Source of the DNA: Motiliproteus sp. MSK22-1
Lineage (GTDB): Bacteria > Pseudomonadota > Gammaproteobacteria > Pseudomonadales > Balneatricaceae
Assembly: GCF_001968815.1 (NCBI RefSeq)
Contig: NZ_MIEQ01000040.1
Location: 1 to 64,000 of the forward strand
Direction of reading: 5' to 3'
DNA: 64,000 nt
Below are positions 50,725 through 60,214 of this stretch, piece after piece; positions within the stretch are counted from its first letter, which is position 1, and each line of letters begins with the position of its first letter. Under the pieces are notes generated by a model. It had not been told where the DNA came from and ran no database searches. It worked only from the letters and a program-made list of their open reading frames with translations. Made by a program: the position numbers and the translations under genes.

Positions 50725-53700
50725 ATGGATTTCAGCGGTGTTCGCTTTAGTTTAGCCTTAACATTATCTTTCTTGATATTGACTGTCAGTGTTGGTGCTC
50801 AGGGTCAAACTGTTGTGGGTCCTGCCGCTTCTATTTTTGATCGTGTAAAAGAAGCCGTGACAAAAGGTGGGAATTATACCGGTAACGGGGCCGTTGCTTG
50901 GCATAATAGGCACAGATGTCTGGGATGTCATACTCAAACTCAAAGTCTTCTTGGACTTTCTGCTGCAATGGATAAAGCGACCGTTGATGTTGATAATGCC
51001 CGGTTTTTGTATAATGCGATTGCTGGTAGCCAGAAAGTCAATGGAGCCACCTATTTAGCTCTTCCAGAGCTATCAAAGAACCAAACTAGTTTAAGTTTTT
51101 GGGCGTTTAATCAGTGGCCGAATCGTGTCCAGAGTTTTCCTGCTCGAGTTGACATGGCGTCATATTTTCTTAGTGTAATTAGTAAAAACGGTAATCACGC
51201 ATATTGGACCAAAGATGACTGGACCGGCTGGATAACAAGTTCTGACGCAATAACCGCAATTGTGTCCCAAGGGATTGGTGGGCTGTTGGCTGATGATTTG
51301 ATTATAGCTGAAGGTGATATAAAGAATTGGCAGCCCACTAGTCAGGTAGTTTTATCAAATCCTCGTGAATACAGTAAGTTAGTTGCATTCGATGGTTATA
51401 TCTACACCCTGACCGCAGATAAGTTGCTGCGGATTAATGCAGAGAGTTTGGATGTTGAAACGATAGCAGAACTTCAAGGTGATCTGGTTAGCAGTACTCA
51501 GTTAAAACCTTTTGCCATTGATGCTACGGGAGTAACCTGGGTTGTTGATCGTCAGAGGCGACAGCTTATTCGAATTGGCGTTTCTGGTGATCTAACAACA
51601 ACCCCTGTCCCTGGTTGGGAACTGGGGAGTGTCGGAGACCTGGCGATCAATCAAGATGGTCGTATTATTGCAACCACTCCTTCGAAAGTTTTTGAAATTA
51701 CGCCTGATGGTCAAATTATTACAATTCTGTCTGCAGACTCAGAATTCTCTGATGCCTATTCAATCGTGCCTGCGGAGGACGACCATTTTATAATCAGCAG
51801 TCCCCAGACAAACCAATTATATAAAATTGATCTGTCTGGTAATTACTCAATCTATGTCGATGGTCTGCCTTTCGCGCCTTACCAGCTCGGTAAAGGTCCA
51901 GCGGGTGAATATTTTATAGATTACGGAGATGTAAGGGGGCAGTTTGGATTCGATTGGGTTTCTGAAGGTCGAGTTATTCAGAGGGTTTTTAAGGCGAATG
52001 ATGCGCGGCTTGATCGCGCTGACTTTGCCTATGCTAATGATCGGCTATTTGTGCTCAACCGTTGGGGAGAGATACAGGTATATGAACATCGACTTTATAA
52101 CCGTGATGTGCTGCAGTCCCTGCGAACAGAAGTTCCGAATATTGCCCGCTGGATCCTGTCACGGGCAGGAACGAATTCTGAGAATGTCATCCAGGCTTTT
52201 CATCTAAGTGCTCTGGCTGAGCTGAAGCCTTTTATTTTGGACGAAGCCCTAAAGGCTCAAGTCTCTCAGGTCATTGAAGAAGTAAGCGAGCGTTTGCTTG
52301 AACGTCAGCGTATCGATGGAGGATGGGGGAAATACACTTATTCAGGCACTAGTGATCCCTTAGTTACTGCTTGGGTGGGTATCGCCCTCGATTATACAAA
52401 CCCTGATATCAATGAACCTTTTGTTCAGAATGCGATAAATTATCTGCTGTCGACCCAGTCAGAGGATGGCAGCTGGAGTGGTGCCTATTTTGATACCCGC
52501 CATGGCGCGACGGGTATGGTAATGGCCTATTTACCAGTAGCCTTGGAACGTATCGGTGGTTGGGCTGTGGCGCAGGGTAATCCTAATCCTGCGGTGGCCG
52601 GTCAGACGATAACCTTGGATGGCTCAGCTTCTGTACATCCCGAAGAAGACAGAAGTATCATTTCTTATCAGTGGGATATTGATAACGACGGTGTTTTTGA
52701 TCTCACCGGTCCTATTGTTCAAACCTCCTTTCCTGCCGTAGGGGAGTACCCTGTAACCTTGCGGGTGGTGGATGATAGTCCAACCCCCCAGACAGCCGAA
52801 GCTCGCTTGATTGTTAATATCAATCTTCCGCCGTTAAAACCAACAGCTGATGCGGGTGGTCCTTACTTATTTTGCGATGCCCGAAAGCCTTGGGTACTTG
52901 ATGGTTCCGCATCCAGTAATCCCGATGATGGATTGCACGAAGAGGGTCGACCAGCCGATCAATTAGTAAGCTGGCAATGGGATCTCAATGGAGATCTTAA
53001 TTTTACAGATGTGCAGGGGGAGCAGGCGGATGGTTCCAGCATCTTGTCCAGCATGGGAGTGGGAGACTACATTGCCCGGCTCAGGGTTACCGATAATACG
53101 GCGTCAGCCTATCCAAGTAGTGGTCAACCTAATCTGACCGACACGGCTGAAACATCGTTATTAATCAGGGATGCAGCGGACGCAATGTGCAGCTGTCAGG
53201 CGGGTTTTTCTGCACGTGCAAAGTATACAAAAGTTGGGCTTGATTGGGAAAATACCGGGACACACCACTACAACATCTATCGTGCTGACTCGGAGCAGGG
53301 CCCGTTTGTTAAAATTGCGGAAAGTGATAACCCTTATGCCCATTATCTCGACCTCGGACTGGAACTCGACAAAACCTACTATTACGGAATTAGTGAAGCC
53401 AATGAGCATAATAAGGAGACTTGCCATTCTAAAACGATCTCGGTAACGCCTACAGCCAGACGCATCAATACGCGTAACAGACCACCGGTAATTACTTCTA
53501 CTGCGGTAGAAATCGCTGTTGAAAATACGGAATATAACTATCAGGTTGTCGCACAAGATCCGGATCGTCGTGATGTAGTTGAGTATATTTTGCAAACCGC
53601 ACCTACGGGAATGAGCATCGACGGCGGTACAGGGGTAATTTCATGGGTGCCGATTAATGCTCAGGTTGGTCAGCAACAGGTTGTGGTTCGCGCAGCAGAC

Positions 53701-56700
53701 ACGCAAGGGTTGTATGATGAGCAAAGCTTTATTGTTCAGGTCTCCAATAACAATCAGCCTCCCCAGATAGTCAGCACTCCAGCAGCAACCGGGAGAGAGC
53801 TGATGACCTATCGATATCAGGCGCGAGCGATTGATCCAGATCTGGGTGATATTGTTGAGTTTCATTTAATCAGTGGGCCGAGTGGAGTGGCCATCGATAG
53901 CAGTGGACTCTTGCTTTGGACGCCACAGACGGGTCAACAGGGTAGTCACAGTGTCACCATTAACGCAACGGACACGGCTGGCCTAACGGATCAACAGCAG
54001 TGGCAAGTTACGATTGTCGAACAAAATCACAACCCGGTTATTACTAGCGTCCCAGAAACAACCGTCGTTGCTGGTCAAATCTGGACCTATGATGTTGAGG
54101 CTACAGATGCAAATGTCAGTGATACGCTCACTTACATGATGTCGCATATGAGTGGCCCGAGTATTGATCCGACAAGCGGTCTCATTACCTGGCCAACCTC
54201 AGTAGACAACATGGGCGAGCATGATATCACCGTTAGTGTACATGATGATCAAGGGGGAAGTGCGGCTCAGAGCTTCATCCTTAACGTGGTAGCTGAAAAC
54301 CACCCTCCTCAAATCACCAGCATAGCAAACCAAAGTGCGCCGGGTGAGGTTCTCTATGAATATGATGTTGAAGCCGCAGACCCGAATCCCTCCGATAACT
54401 TGGTTTATTCACTACTTTCAACAGGAGAAGGTAGTGAAATAGACAGTCAGACAGGCCTTGTAAGCTGGCTCCCTAGTGCTGAATATAACAGCGGCTCACA
54501 AGCCTACAACAGCCAATGTCGTAAGCCAGGGCCTCAACCTGGAGTATTGGATCCAGTTCTTAAATGGCATTGGTCTGGATCATCCATTAAGCCAACCTTT
54601 AATCAAGTGATGAGTTCACCGGTTGTTGCTCAGCTTAATGATGATAATGGGGATGGCGAGATTAATACTGATGATATTCCTGATGTGATTTTTACATCGT
54701 TTGAGAACGGTCGTTATAGCTATGAGGGTGTCTTGAGAGCTGTTAGTGGTGCGGATGGGAGGGATATATGGACTGTGGCTCCTCCTAGTACAGCCTACAC
54801 AACTCCAGCAGTTGGCGATATTGACGATGATGGGGTGGTTGAAATCATTGTCGGAGGTCCTTCTAATAAAGATCTCTATGTGTATGAAAATACGGGTGAG
54901 CTCAAATGGAAGATCGCAGTTAGTTATTCGGGGCACCCTGCACTGGCAGACCTAAATAATGATGGAACCGTAGAAATTATTTATGGGCCTGCCGTCTATG
55001 ATGTGGATGGTAATCGGCTATGGGGATATCCTGGATCTGTTAACAATCACTGGATAGATAGTCACGAAGCTGCAACAGTTGTTGATTTGGACTTAGATGG
55101 TGACTTAGAAATTTTCTCAGGTGGAAAGGCTTATAGTCACGATGGGGCAGTGCTTTGGAGTCACGAATCTACATTGTCTCTAGCTGGAGTAGCGAATCTT
55201 GATGAGGATGAATATCCAGAAATTGTAGCTATTGATTTCGTCAGTACGACCGTTTCAAGCTATCTTTACATTCTAGCTCATGACGGAAATGTTCAGAGCA
55301 AGTTTCCAATAACCGCTGGGGGTGGAGGCGCGATTACTGTTGCTGACGTCGACGGCGACGGGCTGGCTGAAATCGGTGTAGCAGGGGCTCAGTCCTATAC
55401 CGTATTTGAAACAGATGGTTCTGTAAAATGGCAGACAGCTGTACAAGATTTGTCTTCAGGAGCAACAGGTTCTTCCGTCTTTGATTTTGACGCAGATGGC
55501 AGAGCTGAAATCCTTTATGCTGATGAAACAACCTTCCGTATCTATGATGGCGAAACTGGTAATACGCGGTTGGAAATTCCTAATCCGTCGGGTACTCTTT
55601 TTGAATACCCTTTGGTTGTAGATATTGATAATGATCACCAGGCCGAAATTATTCTGGTATCAAATAACTATGCATTTTCCGGAACTACCGGAATTCGCGT
55701 ATTCGAGTCCGCCTCTGGCAGCTGGGCACCCACCCGCTCCATCTGGAATCAACACACCTACCATATTAACAACGTTAACGATGACGGAACCATTCCTCAG
55801 TATGAACAACCTTCCTGGTTATCCCATAACAGCTATCGGCTCAACACCTTCGCTGATCGCCACCCCTACGGGCAACCGGATCTGGCGGTTTATGATCTGA
55901 CTTTGGAAGAGCAGGGCGATTCAGTTGATCTTCTGGCACGAGTCTATAACCGTGGTATGGCGCCGGCAGAATCCCCTGTATCGGTCGAATTCTATAACGG
56001 TGATCCCGATAATGGTGGTGTTCTGTTGGGAGTTCTGGAGGTCAGCTCCCTGGAATCGGACCAGTCTTCATTGTTACGTTTGAGTGGAATACCCGCCAGT
56101 AACCTCACCGATACCCTTTACGCTCGCATTGACGGTGCTAACACCATCGAAGAGTGCATTGAGGACAATAATCAGACACAGTCCGCGCTATTTAAGGTCA
56201 AGGTAGCAGACCCCGAGGGGCTTAACGATACCCAGCTATTTGCACTTTCCGTAGGTTATGTAAATCACGCACCTACGTTAACTGCAATATCAGAGGGAGA
56301 AGCCAAGACTTCCCAAAGCTTTGTCTACCAGGTTGATGGAGCAGATAATGATTTGGGAGATTCGCTCAGCTATCAGCTGCTTTCCGCCCCCGAAGGGATG
56401 ACCGTTAATTCAGTAAACGGCACTGTTCGCTGGCAGCCCACATCTGAGCAAGCTGGTGTTCACCAGGTTGAAATACAGATTACTGATCTGTCTGGATTAA
56501 CCGCAGTGCAGATTTTAACTCTGAGGGTAGAAAATGATGAGCCGCCGGTTATCACCAGTCCTGCCGATGAAACGGGAACCGAAAATCAAAACTACTCCTA
56601 TTTGGTTGAAGCAACAGACCCTAATCCAGGTGATGCCTTAACGTATTCCTTAAATGAATCGCCTACCGGGATGAGTATTGATCCCGTGACCGGTTCTATT

Positions 56701-59700
56701 CAGTGGCAACCAACGGACAGTTATGTTCAGAGTAATGCCTTGAATAACCTTCAGTGCAGTAAACCGTCTGAAGCACTTGGTGCCTTTGAGGTGGTAACGA
56801 AGTGGCATTGGAATTCAGCTGGCTTACACAGTGGCTACAATCATGTTCTTTCAACACCAGTTGTGGTTCAAACCGATGACGACAATGGTGATGGTGTTAT
56901 TGGTCAGAATGATAGCCCCGATGTGGCGTTTATAGGGCACTCAATACCCGGAGGTCGGCCCGGCGTTTTATGGTTGATTGACGGAGACTCAGGGCAAGAA
57001 AAATGGGTCAATACCGAACTCCAGGCGCCTTGGGCAACTAGTATCTCTGCAGGAGATATTGATGGAGATGGGCTTGTTGAGTTTGTAGGTCTTCGATCAG
57101 ATTCTAAATTGATGGCAATTTCAAATACTGGGGATACTGAATGGATTAGTAGCTCTACAAGCGGAAATACCATCACAGGGTCTCCGTCAATTTATGATTT
57201 GGATGGTGATGGCTCTCTAGAAATACTTTCAGGGAATAGCGTCTTCGACGGTGCCGGCAATCTGCTGTGGACTGCACAAACCAGCAATATAGGAAAGAAT
57301 CATCGATTTTCCAACGTGATGACTATTGTGCAGGCAGCTGACATCAATTTAGATGGCGAGCTTGAAGTGCTTATTGGCGCTTCTGCGCATAGTGCTTCTG
57401 GAGGATTCTTGTGGAGTAATTTGGAGGTGGGTGATGGGTTAGTCGCAATTGGCAATTTTAACACTGATGATTTTGCTGAAGTTGTTGTCGTTAGTGGTAA
57501 TCGTGTATTTCTATTAGATCATCTAGGGCGAAAAGTATGGGGGCCAGTAAATCTTAATGGGTCTGGTAATGGCGGTTCACCCACTATTGCAGACATGGAC
57601 GGTGATGGACAACCTGAAATAGGAGTCGCCAGTGGAGAGTATTATACAGTTCTAGATACTGATGGTTCGACTCTTTGGATCAGCCCAATACAGGATCTAA
57701 GTTCTTCAATAACGGGTTCCAGTGTATTTGATTTTAACAATGATGGTCGGGTCGAAGTAATCTATGCAGATGAACTATTCCTAAGAGTTTATGATGGCCA
57801 ATCTGGCAGTATTTTGTTGGAGCTTCCCAATACTTCAACAACAGGAATGGAAAACCCGGTTATCGTTGATATCGATAATGATAATCATGCGGAGATCGTT
57901 TTTGTTGCAAACAATTTTACCAGCAAGCCCGATGGACAAGTCGGTATCCGAGTTATTGAAGGCATTAATGACAACTGGGTAGCCACCCGCTCTATCTGGA
58001 ATCAACATGCCTATAATATCAACAATATCAATGATGATGGCACTGTTCCCGCCCAACCGGAAAAAAGCTGGTTAACCCATAACACTTATCGTCTAAATAC
58101 TTTCCCAGATCGCAGTCCGCTGGACCTCCCGGACCTTCGAGTCGGGGAAATTAAATATGACGAAGAGAACCAAAACCTTTCCGCAACAATTACCAATCGT
58201 GGTTTGGCACCGACCCTTTCCAACGTGGTCGTTCAATTCTATCTCGGAGATCCTGAGGACAATGGCAGTCTGATTGAAACTGTTGACCTTGGAAAGCTGG
58301 AAAAAGCCCAGCAGCTCGAAGCAGTACTGCCAGGTATCACCGCCGATAGCTTGACTGAAGATATCTATGTAGTGGTGGATCAGGCCAACCAAGTAGACGA
58401 ATGCTTAACCGATAACAACACAGCGGTTGCTGCATTGGTCAAGGTTAAGGTTAAAGACACTAGTAATCTATTTGATACACAAACCTACCTGCTTTCCGTT
58501 AAGGATATTAATGACCCTGTAGCAATCATTAATACACCTGCCAACGCTGTTATGGCTGGTACCGCATTTGAATATCAGGTTGCACTAAACGATCCAGATC
58601 TGGGGGATGACCATCTCTTTGAGCTGTCAGGTGCTCCTCAGGGCATGTCGATTAATACCAGTGGCTTGATCCGTTGGGCGACTGGCACTGAAGACACGGG
58701 CTCCTATCCTGTGACGGTCACAGTTACGGATCTTACAGGCAGCACTGATCAAATGCTGTTAACGGTTAATATTACGGCTAACGCAAATGTGCCTCCAGTG
58801 CTTAGCGGCTCGCCGCTTGCTTCTGCGACAGTGGATCAACTCTACAGCTATGCTATTCAAGCGAGTGATCCTGATGGTGATACCCTGACTTATGCGCTGC
58901 TGGCTCAGCCCAATGGTATGACGATCAACACAGGTGGGGTGATTAACTGGACTCCGACTGCTACTCAGTTGGGTACACATTCCGTAACGTTGCGCATCAG
59001 TGATGGTTTGGCTTATGTCGATATCAGTTACTCGATTACAGTTAGTGGAGCAGCTAACACCGCTCCTGTCATCAACGGCACTCCACTCGCAACTGCAGTG
59101 GCAGGTAATGCTTACAGCTACCCCATCGACGCCAGCGATGCTGAAGGCGATGACCTCAGCTATACCTTACTGCCCCATCCTTCTGGCATGAGTATTAGTG
59201 CAGCGGGGGTTATCAGCTGGACCCCGACACTCGCTCAAGTGGGGCCTAATACTGTCATTTTCCGGGTCAGTGACGGCCAGTTACATAGCGATTTTAACTA
59301 TACCCTTACCGTTAATGCGAGTACGGGTACTAACACGCCTCCCACTCTCAACGGATCCCCCATTGCTTCTGCCGTTGTGGGTCAACTCTACAGCTCTGTG
59401 GTGGACGCTACTGACGCCGAGGGAGATACACTGAGCTATATGCTGCTGACTTACCCTGAGGGTATGATAATCAGTGAGGGAGGTGTGATCAGTTGGACCC
59501 CGACTCTGGCTCAGTTGGGTTCCCATACTGTTTTTTTCCGGGTCAGCGATGGTCAAGCAGATATCAACGCCGGTTATACCCTAACGGTAAGAACTAGTAG
59601 CGTGAATACCGCACCAATCATCAATGGAAGTGTTCTGGCATCGTCCAAGGTTAATCAGCTTTACAGCTATGCAATTAATGCTACTGATGCCGAAGGGGAT

Positions 59701-60198
59701 AGCCTTAGTTATTCATTACAAACTAAACCCGACGGGATGACGGTCAGTGCTGACGGTGTGATTGATTGGGCACCGACACTAGCTCAGCTTGGACCTAATG
59801 CGGTTGTCTTTAGAGTCAGTGATGGACAGCTGTACTCAGAACTCAGTTACAGTATTGAGGTTACTGAATTAGTATCGGTCACTATTACCAATACGCCAAA
59901 GGGCGATGCTTTTGTCGGTCAAACCTACAGCAATTACCTTTGGATCGATGACCCTGCCTTTGTTGGAGTTAAATCTATCGCCTTGCTAGAAGCTCCGTCG
60001 GGAATGTCCATTGAAGATGGTGCTAATGGGAAGTTTCTTATATGGAGTCCTAATGAAAGTGATGTAGGTAAACACTCAGTTATCGTGCAAGTTGAAGATA
60101 ATACAGGAGCAGTAACTCAACTCAGTTACAGTCTCCATGCGTTTAGAGGCCTAAAACTTAATCGTCGTCTTTGTGATGAAAACTGCCCAGAGCGCTAG
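50725..60198 (+). CDS. Giant multidomain exoprotein (3157 aa)
   Basis: Signal peptide (1-27) and a cytochrome c-type haem motif C65-L-G-C68-H69. Then an NHL/SMP-30-like propeller (about 215-475), alpha/alpha repeats like prenyltransferase/squalene cyclases (IDGGWGKY and EDGSWSGA, 526-614), two PKD domains (615-816), a fibronectin-III-like domain (820-908) and putative-Ig repeats (He_PIG) from about 918. Two large blocks each hold a He_PIG domain, FG-GAP/VCBS calcium-binding repeats (DGDGxxE, about 1256-1719 and 2001-2462) and a CARDB domain (about 1718-1831 and 2469-2582). Four near-identical He_PIG repeats precede the C-terminus. There is no membrane anchor or sorting tail. GGTAGGA precedes the ATG. 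Probably a cell-surface or matrix protein; function unknown. Confidence 0.85.
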   Translation: MDFSGVRFSLALTLSFLILTVSVGAQGQTVVGPAASIFDRVKEAVTKGGNYTGNGAVAWHNRHRCLGCHTQTQSLLGLSAAMDKATVDVDNARFLYNAIAGSQKVNGATYLALPELSKNQTSLSFWAFNQWPNRVQSFPARVDMASYFLSVISKNGNHAYWTKDDWTGWITSSDAITAIVSQGIGGLLADDLIIAEGDIKNWQPTSQVVLSNPREYSKLVAFDGYIYTLTADKLLRINAESLDVETIAELQGDLVSSTQLKPFAIDATGVTWVVDRQRRQLIRIGVSGDLTTTPVPGWELGSVGDLAINQDGRIIATTPSKVFEITPDGQIITILSADSEFSDAYSIVPAEDDHFIISSPQTNQLYKIDLSGNYSIYVDGLPFAPYQLGKGPAGEYFIDYGDVRGQFGFDWVSEGRVIQRVFKANDARLDRADFAYANDRLFVLNRWGEIQVYEHRLYNRDVLQSLRTEVPNIARWILSRAGTNSENVIQAFHLSALAELKPFILDEALKAQVSQVIEEVSERLLERQRIDGGWGKYTYSGTSDPLVTAWVGIALDYTNPDINEPFVQNAINYLLSTQSEDGSWSGAYFDTRHGATGMVMAYLPVALERIGGWAVAQGNPNPAVAGQTITLDGSASVHPEEDRSIISYQWDIDNDGVFDLTGPIVQTSFPAVGEYPVTLRVVDDSPTPQTAEARLIVNINLPPLKPTADAGGPYLFCDARKPWVLDGSASSNPDDGLHEEGRPADQLVSWQWDLNGDLNFTDVQGEQADGSSILSSMGVGDYIARLRVTDNTASAYPSSGQPNLTDTAETSLLIRDAADAMCSCQAGFSARAKYTKVGLDWENTGTHHYNIYRADSEQGPFVKIAESDNPYAHYLDLGLELDKTYYYGISEANEHNKETCHSKTISVTPTARRINTRNRPPVITSTAVEIAVENTEYNYQVVAQDPDRRDVVEYILQTAPTGMSIDGGTGVISWVPINAQVGQQQVVVRAADTQGLYDEQSFIVQVSNNNQPPQIVSTPAATGRELMTYRYQARAIDPDLGDIVEFHLISGPSGVAIDSSGLLLWTPQTGQQGSHSVTINATDTAGLTDQQQWQVTIVEQNHNPVITSVPETTVVAGQIWTYDVEATDANVSDTLTYMMSHMSGPSIDPTSGLITWPTSVDNMGEHDITVSVHDDQGGSAAQSFILNVVAENHPPQITSIANQSAPGEVLYEYDVEAADPNPSDNLVYSLLSTGEGSEIDSQTGLVSWLPSAEYNSGSQAYNSQCRKPGPQPGVLDPVLKWHWSGSSIKPTFNQVMSSPVVAQLNDDNGDGEINTDDIPDVIFTSFENGRYSYEGVLRAVSGADGRDIWTVAPPSTAYTTPAVGDIDDDGVVEIIVGGPSNKDLYVYENTGELKWKIAVSYSGHPALADLNNDGTVEIIYGPAVYDVDGNRLWGYPGSVNNHWIDSHEAATVVDLDLDGDLEIFSGGKAYSHDGAVLWSHESTLSLAGVANLDEDEYPEIVAIDFVSTTVSSYLYILAHDGNVQSKFPITAGGGGAITVADVDGDGLAEIGVAGAQSYTVFETDGSVKWQTAVQDLSSGATGSSVFDFDADGRAEILYADETTFRIYDGETGNTRLEIPNPSGTLFEYPLVVDIDNDHQAEIILVSNNYAFSGTTGIRVFESASGSWAPTRSIWNQHTYHINNVNDDGTIPQYEQPSWLSHNSYRLNTFADRHPYGQPDLAVYDLTLEEQGDSVDLLARVYNRGMAPAESPVSVEFYNGDPDNGGVLLGVLEVSSLESDQSSLLRLSGIPASNLTDTLYARIDGANTIEECIEDNNQTQSALFKVKVADPEGLNDTQLFALSVGYVNHAPTLTAISEGEAKTSQSFVYQVDGADNDLGDSLSYQLLSAPEGMTVNSVNGTVRWQPTSEQAGVHQVEIQITDLSGLTAVQILTLRVENDEPPVITSPADETGTENQNYSYLVEATDPNPGDALTYSLNESPTGMSIDPVTGSIQWQPTDSYVQSNALNNLQCSKPSEALGAFEVVTKWHWNSAGLHSGYNHVLSTPVVVQTDDDNGDGVIGQNDSPDVAFIGHSIPGGRPGVLWLIDGDSGQEKWVNTELQAPWATSISAGDIDGDGLVEFVGLRSDSKLMAISNTGDTEWISSSTSGNTITGSPSIYDLDGDGSLEILSGNSVFDGAGNLLWTAQTSNIGKNHRFSNVMTIVQAADINLDGELEVLIGASAHSASGGFLWSNLEVGDGLVAIGNFNTDDFAEVVVVSGNRVFLLDHLGRKVWGPVNLNGSGNGGSPTIADMDGDGQPEIGVASGEYYTVLDTDGSTLWISPIQDLSSSITGSSVFDFNNDGRVEVIYADELFLRVYDGQSGSILLELPNTSTTGMENPVIVDIDNDNHAEIVFVANNFTSKPDGQVGIRVIEGINDNWVATRSIWNQHAYNINNINDDGTVPAQPEKSWLTHNTYRLNTFPDRSPLDLPDLRVGEIKYDEENQNLSATITNRGLAPTLSNVVVQFYLGDPEDNGSLIETVDLGKLEKAQQLEAVLPGITADSLTEDIYVVVDQANQVDECLTDNNTAVAALVKVKVKDTSNLFDTQTYLLSVKDINDPVAIINTPANAVMAGTAFEYQVALNDPDLGDDHLFELSGAPQGMSINTSGLIRWATGTEDTGSYPVTVTVTDLTGSTDQMLLTVNITANANVPPVLSGSPLASATVDQLYSYAIQASDPDGDTLTYALLAQPNGMTINTGGVINWTPTATQLGTHSVTLRISDGLAYVDISYSITVSGAANTAPVINGTPLATAVAGNAYSYPIDASDAEGDDLSYTLLPHPSGMSISAAGVISWTPTLAQVGPNTVIFRVSDGQLHSDFNYTLTVNASTGTNTPPTLNGSPIASAVVGQLYSSVVDATDAEGDTLSYMLLTYPEGMIISEGGVISWTPTLAQLGSHTVFFRVSDGQADINAGYTLTVRTSSVNTAPIINGSVLASSKVNQLYSYAINATDAEGDSLSYSLQTKPDGMTVSADGVIDWAPTLAQLGPNAVVFRVSDGQLYSELSYSIEVTELVSVTITNTPKGDAFVGQTYSNYLWIDDPAFVGVKSIALLEAPSGMSIEDGANGKFLIWSPNESDVGKHSVIVQVEDNTGAVTQLSYSLHAFRGLKLNRRLCDENCPER
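54304..58530 (+). repeat. Internal duplication in the giant gene (He_PIG + FG-GAP + CARDB block)
   Basis: The block at 54304-56280 and the block at 56545-58530 encode the same domain series in the same order. Each starts with a He_PIG domain interrupted after the SWLP/QWQP strand, then a unique Cys (QC[RS]KP), KWHW, FG-GAP repeats, RSIWNQH and HN[ST]YRLNTF, CARDB, and ends with FDTQ/NDTQ. Offset is about 2.24 kb. Protein similarity is clear, nucleotide identity is moderate, so the duplication is not recent. Confidence 0.8.
58786..59868 (+). repeat. Four tandem He_PIG repeats of about 270 bp
   Basis: Each unit encodes a 90-residue putative-Ig domain with the pattern PPVLxGSPLASAxVxQLYSY, DAEGDxLSY, GMxISxxGVIxWTPTLAQLG and VxFRVSDGQ. 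Nucleotide similarity between units is high (for example the segment around WTPTLAQ), so the array may change copy number by recombination. Confidence 0.8.
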
Positions 60199-60214
60199 GA
60201 AGGGAGATAGATTT

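Noticed and set aside
58786-59868. CRISPR array or non-coding tandem repeat
   Set aside because: The 270-bp periodicity is coding repeats of a putative Ig domain in one continuous frame; no short palindromic repeats with spacers are present.
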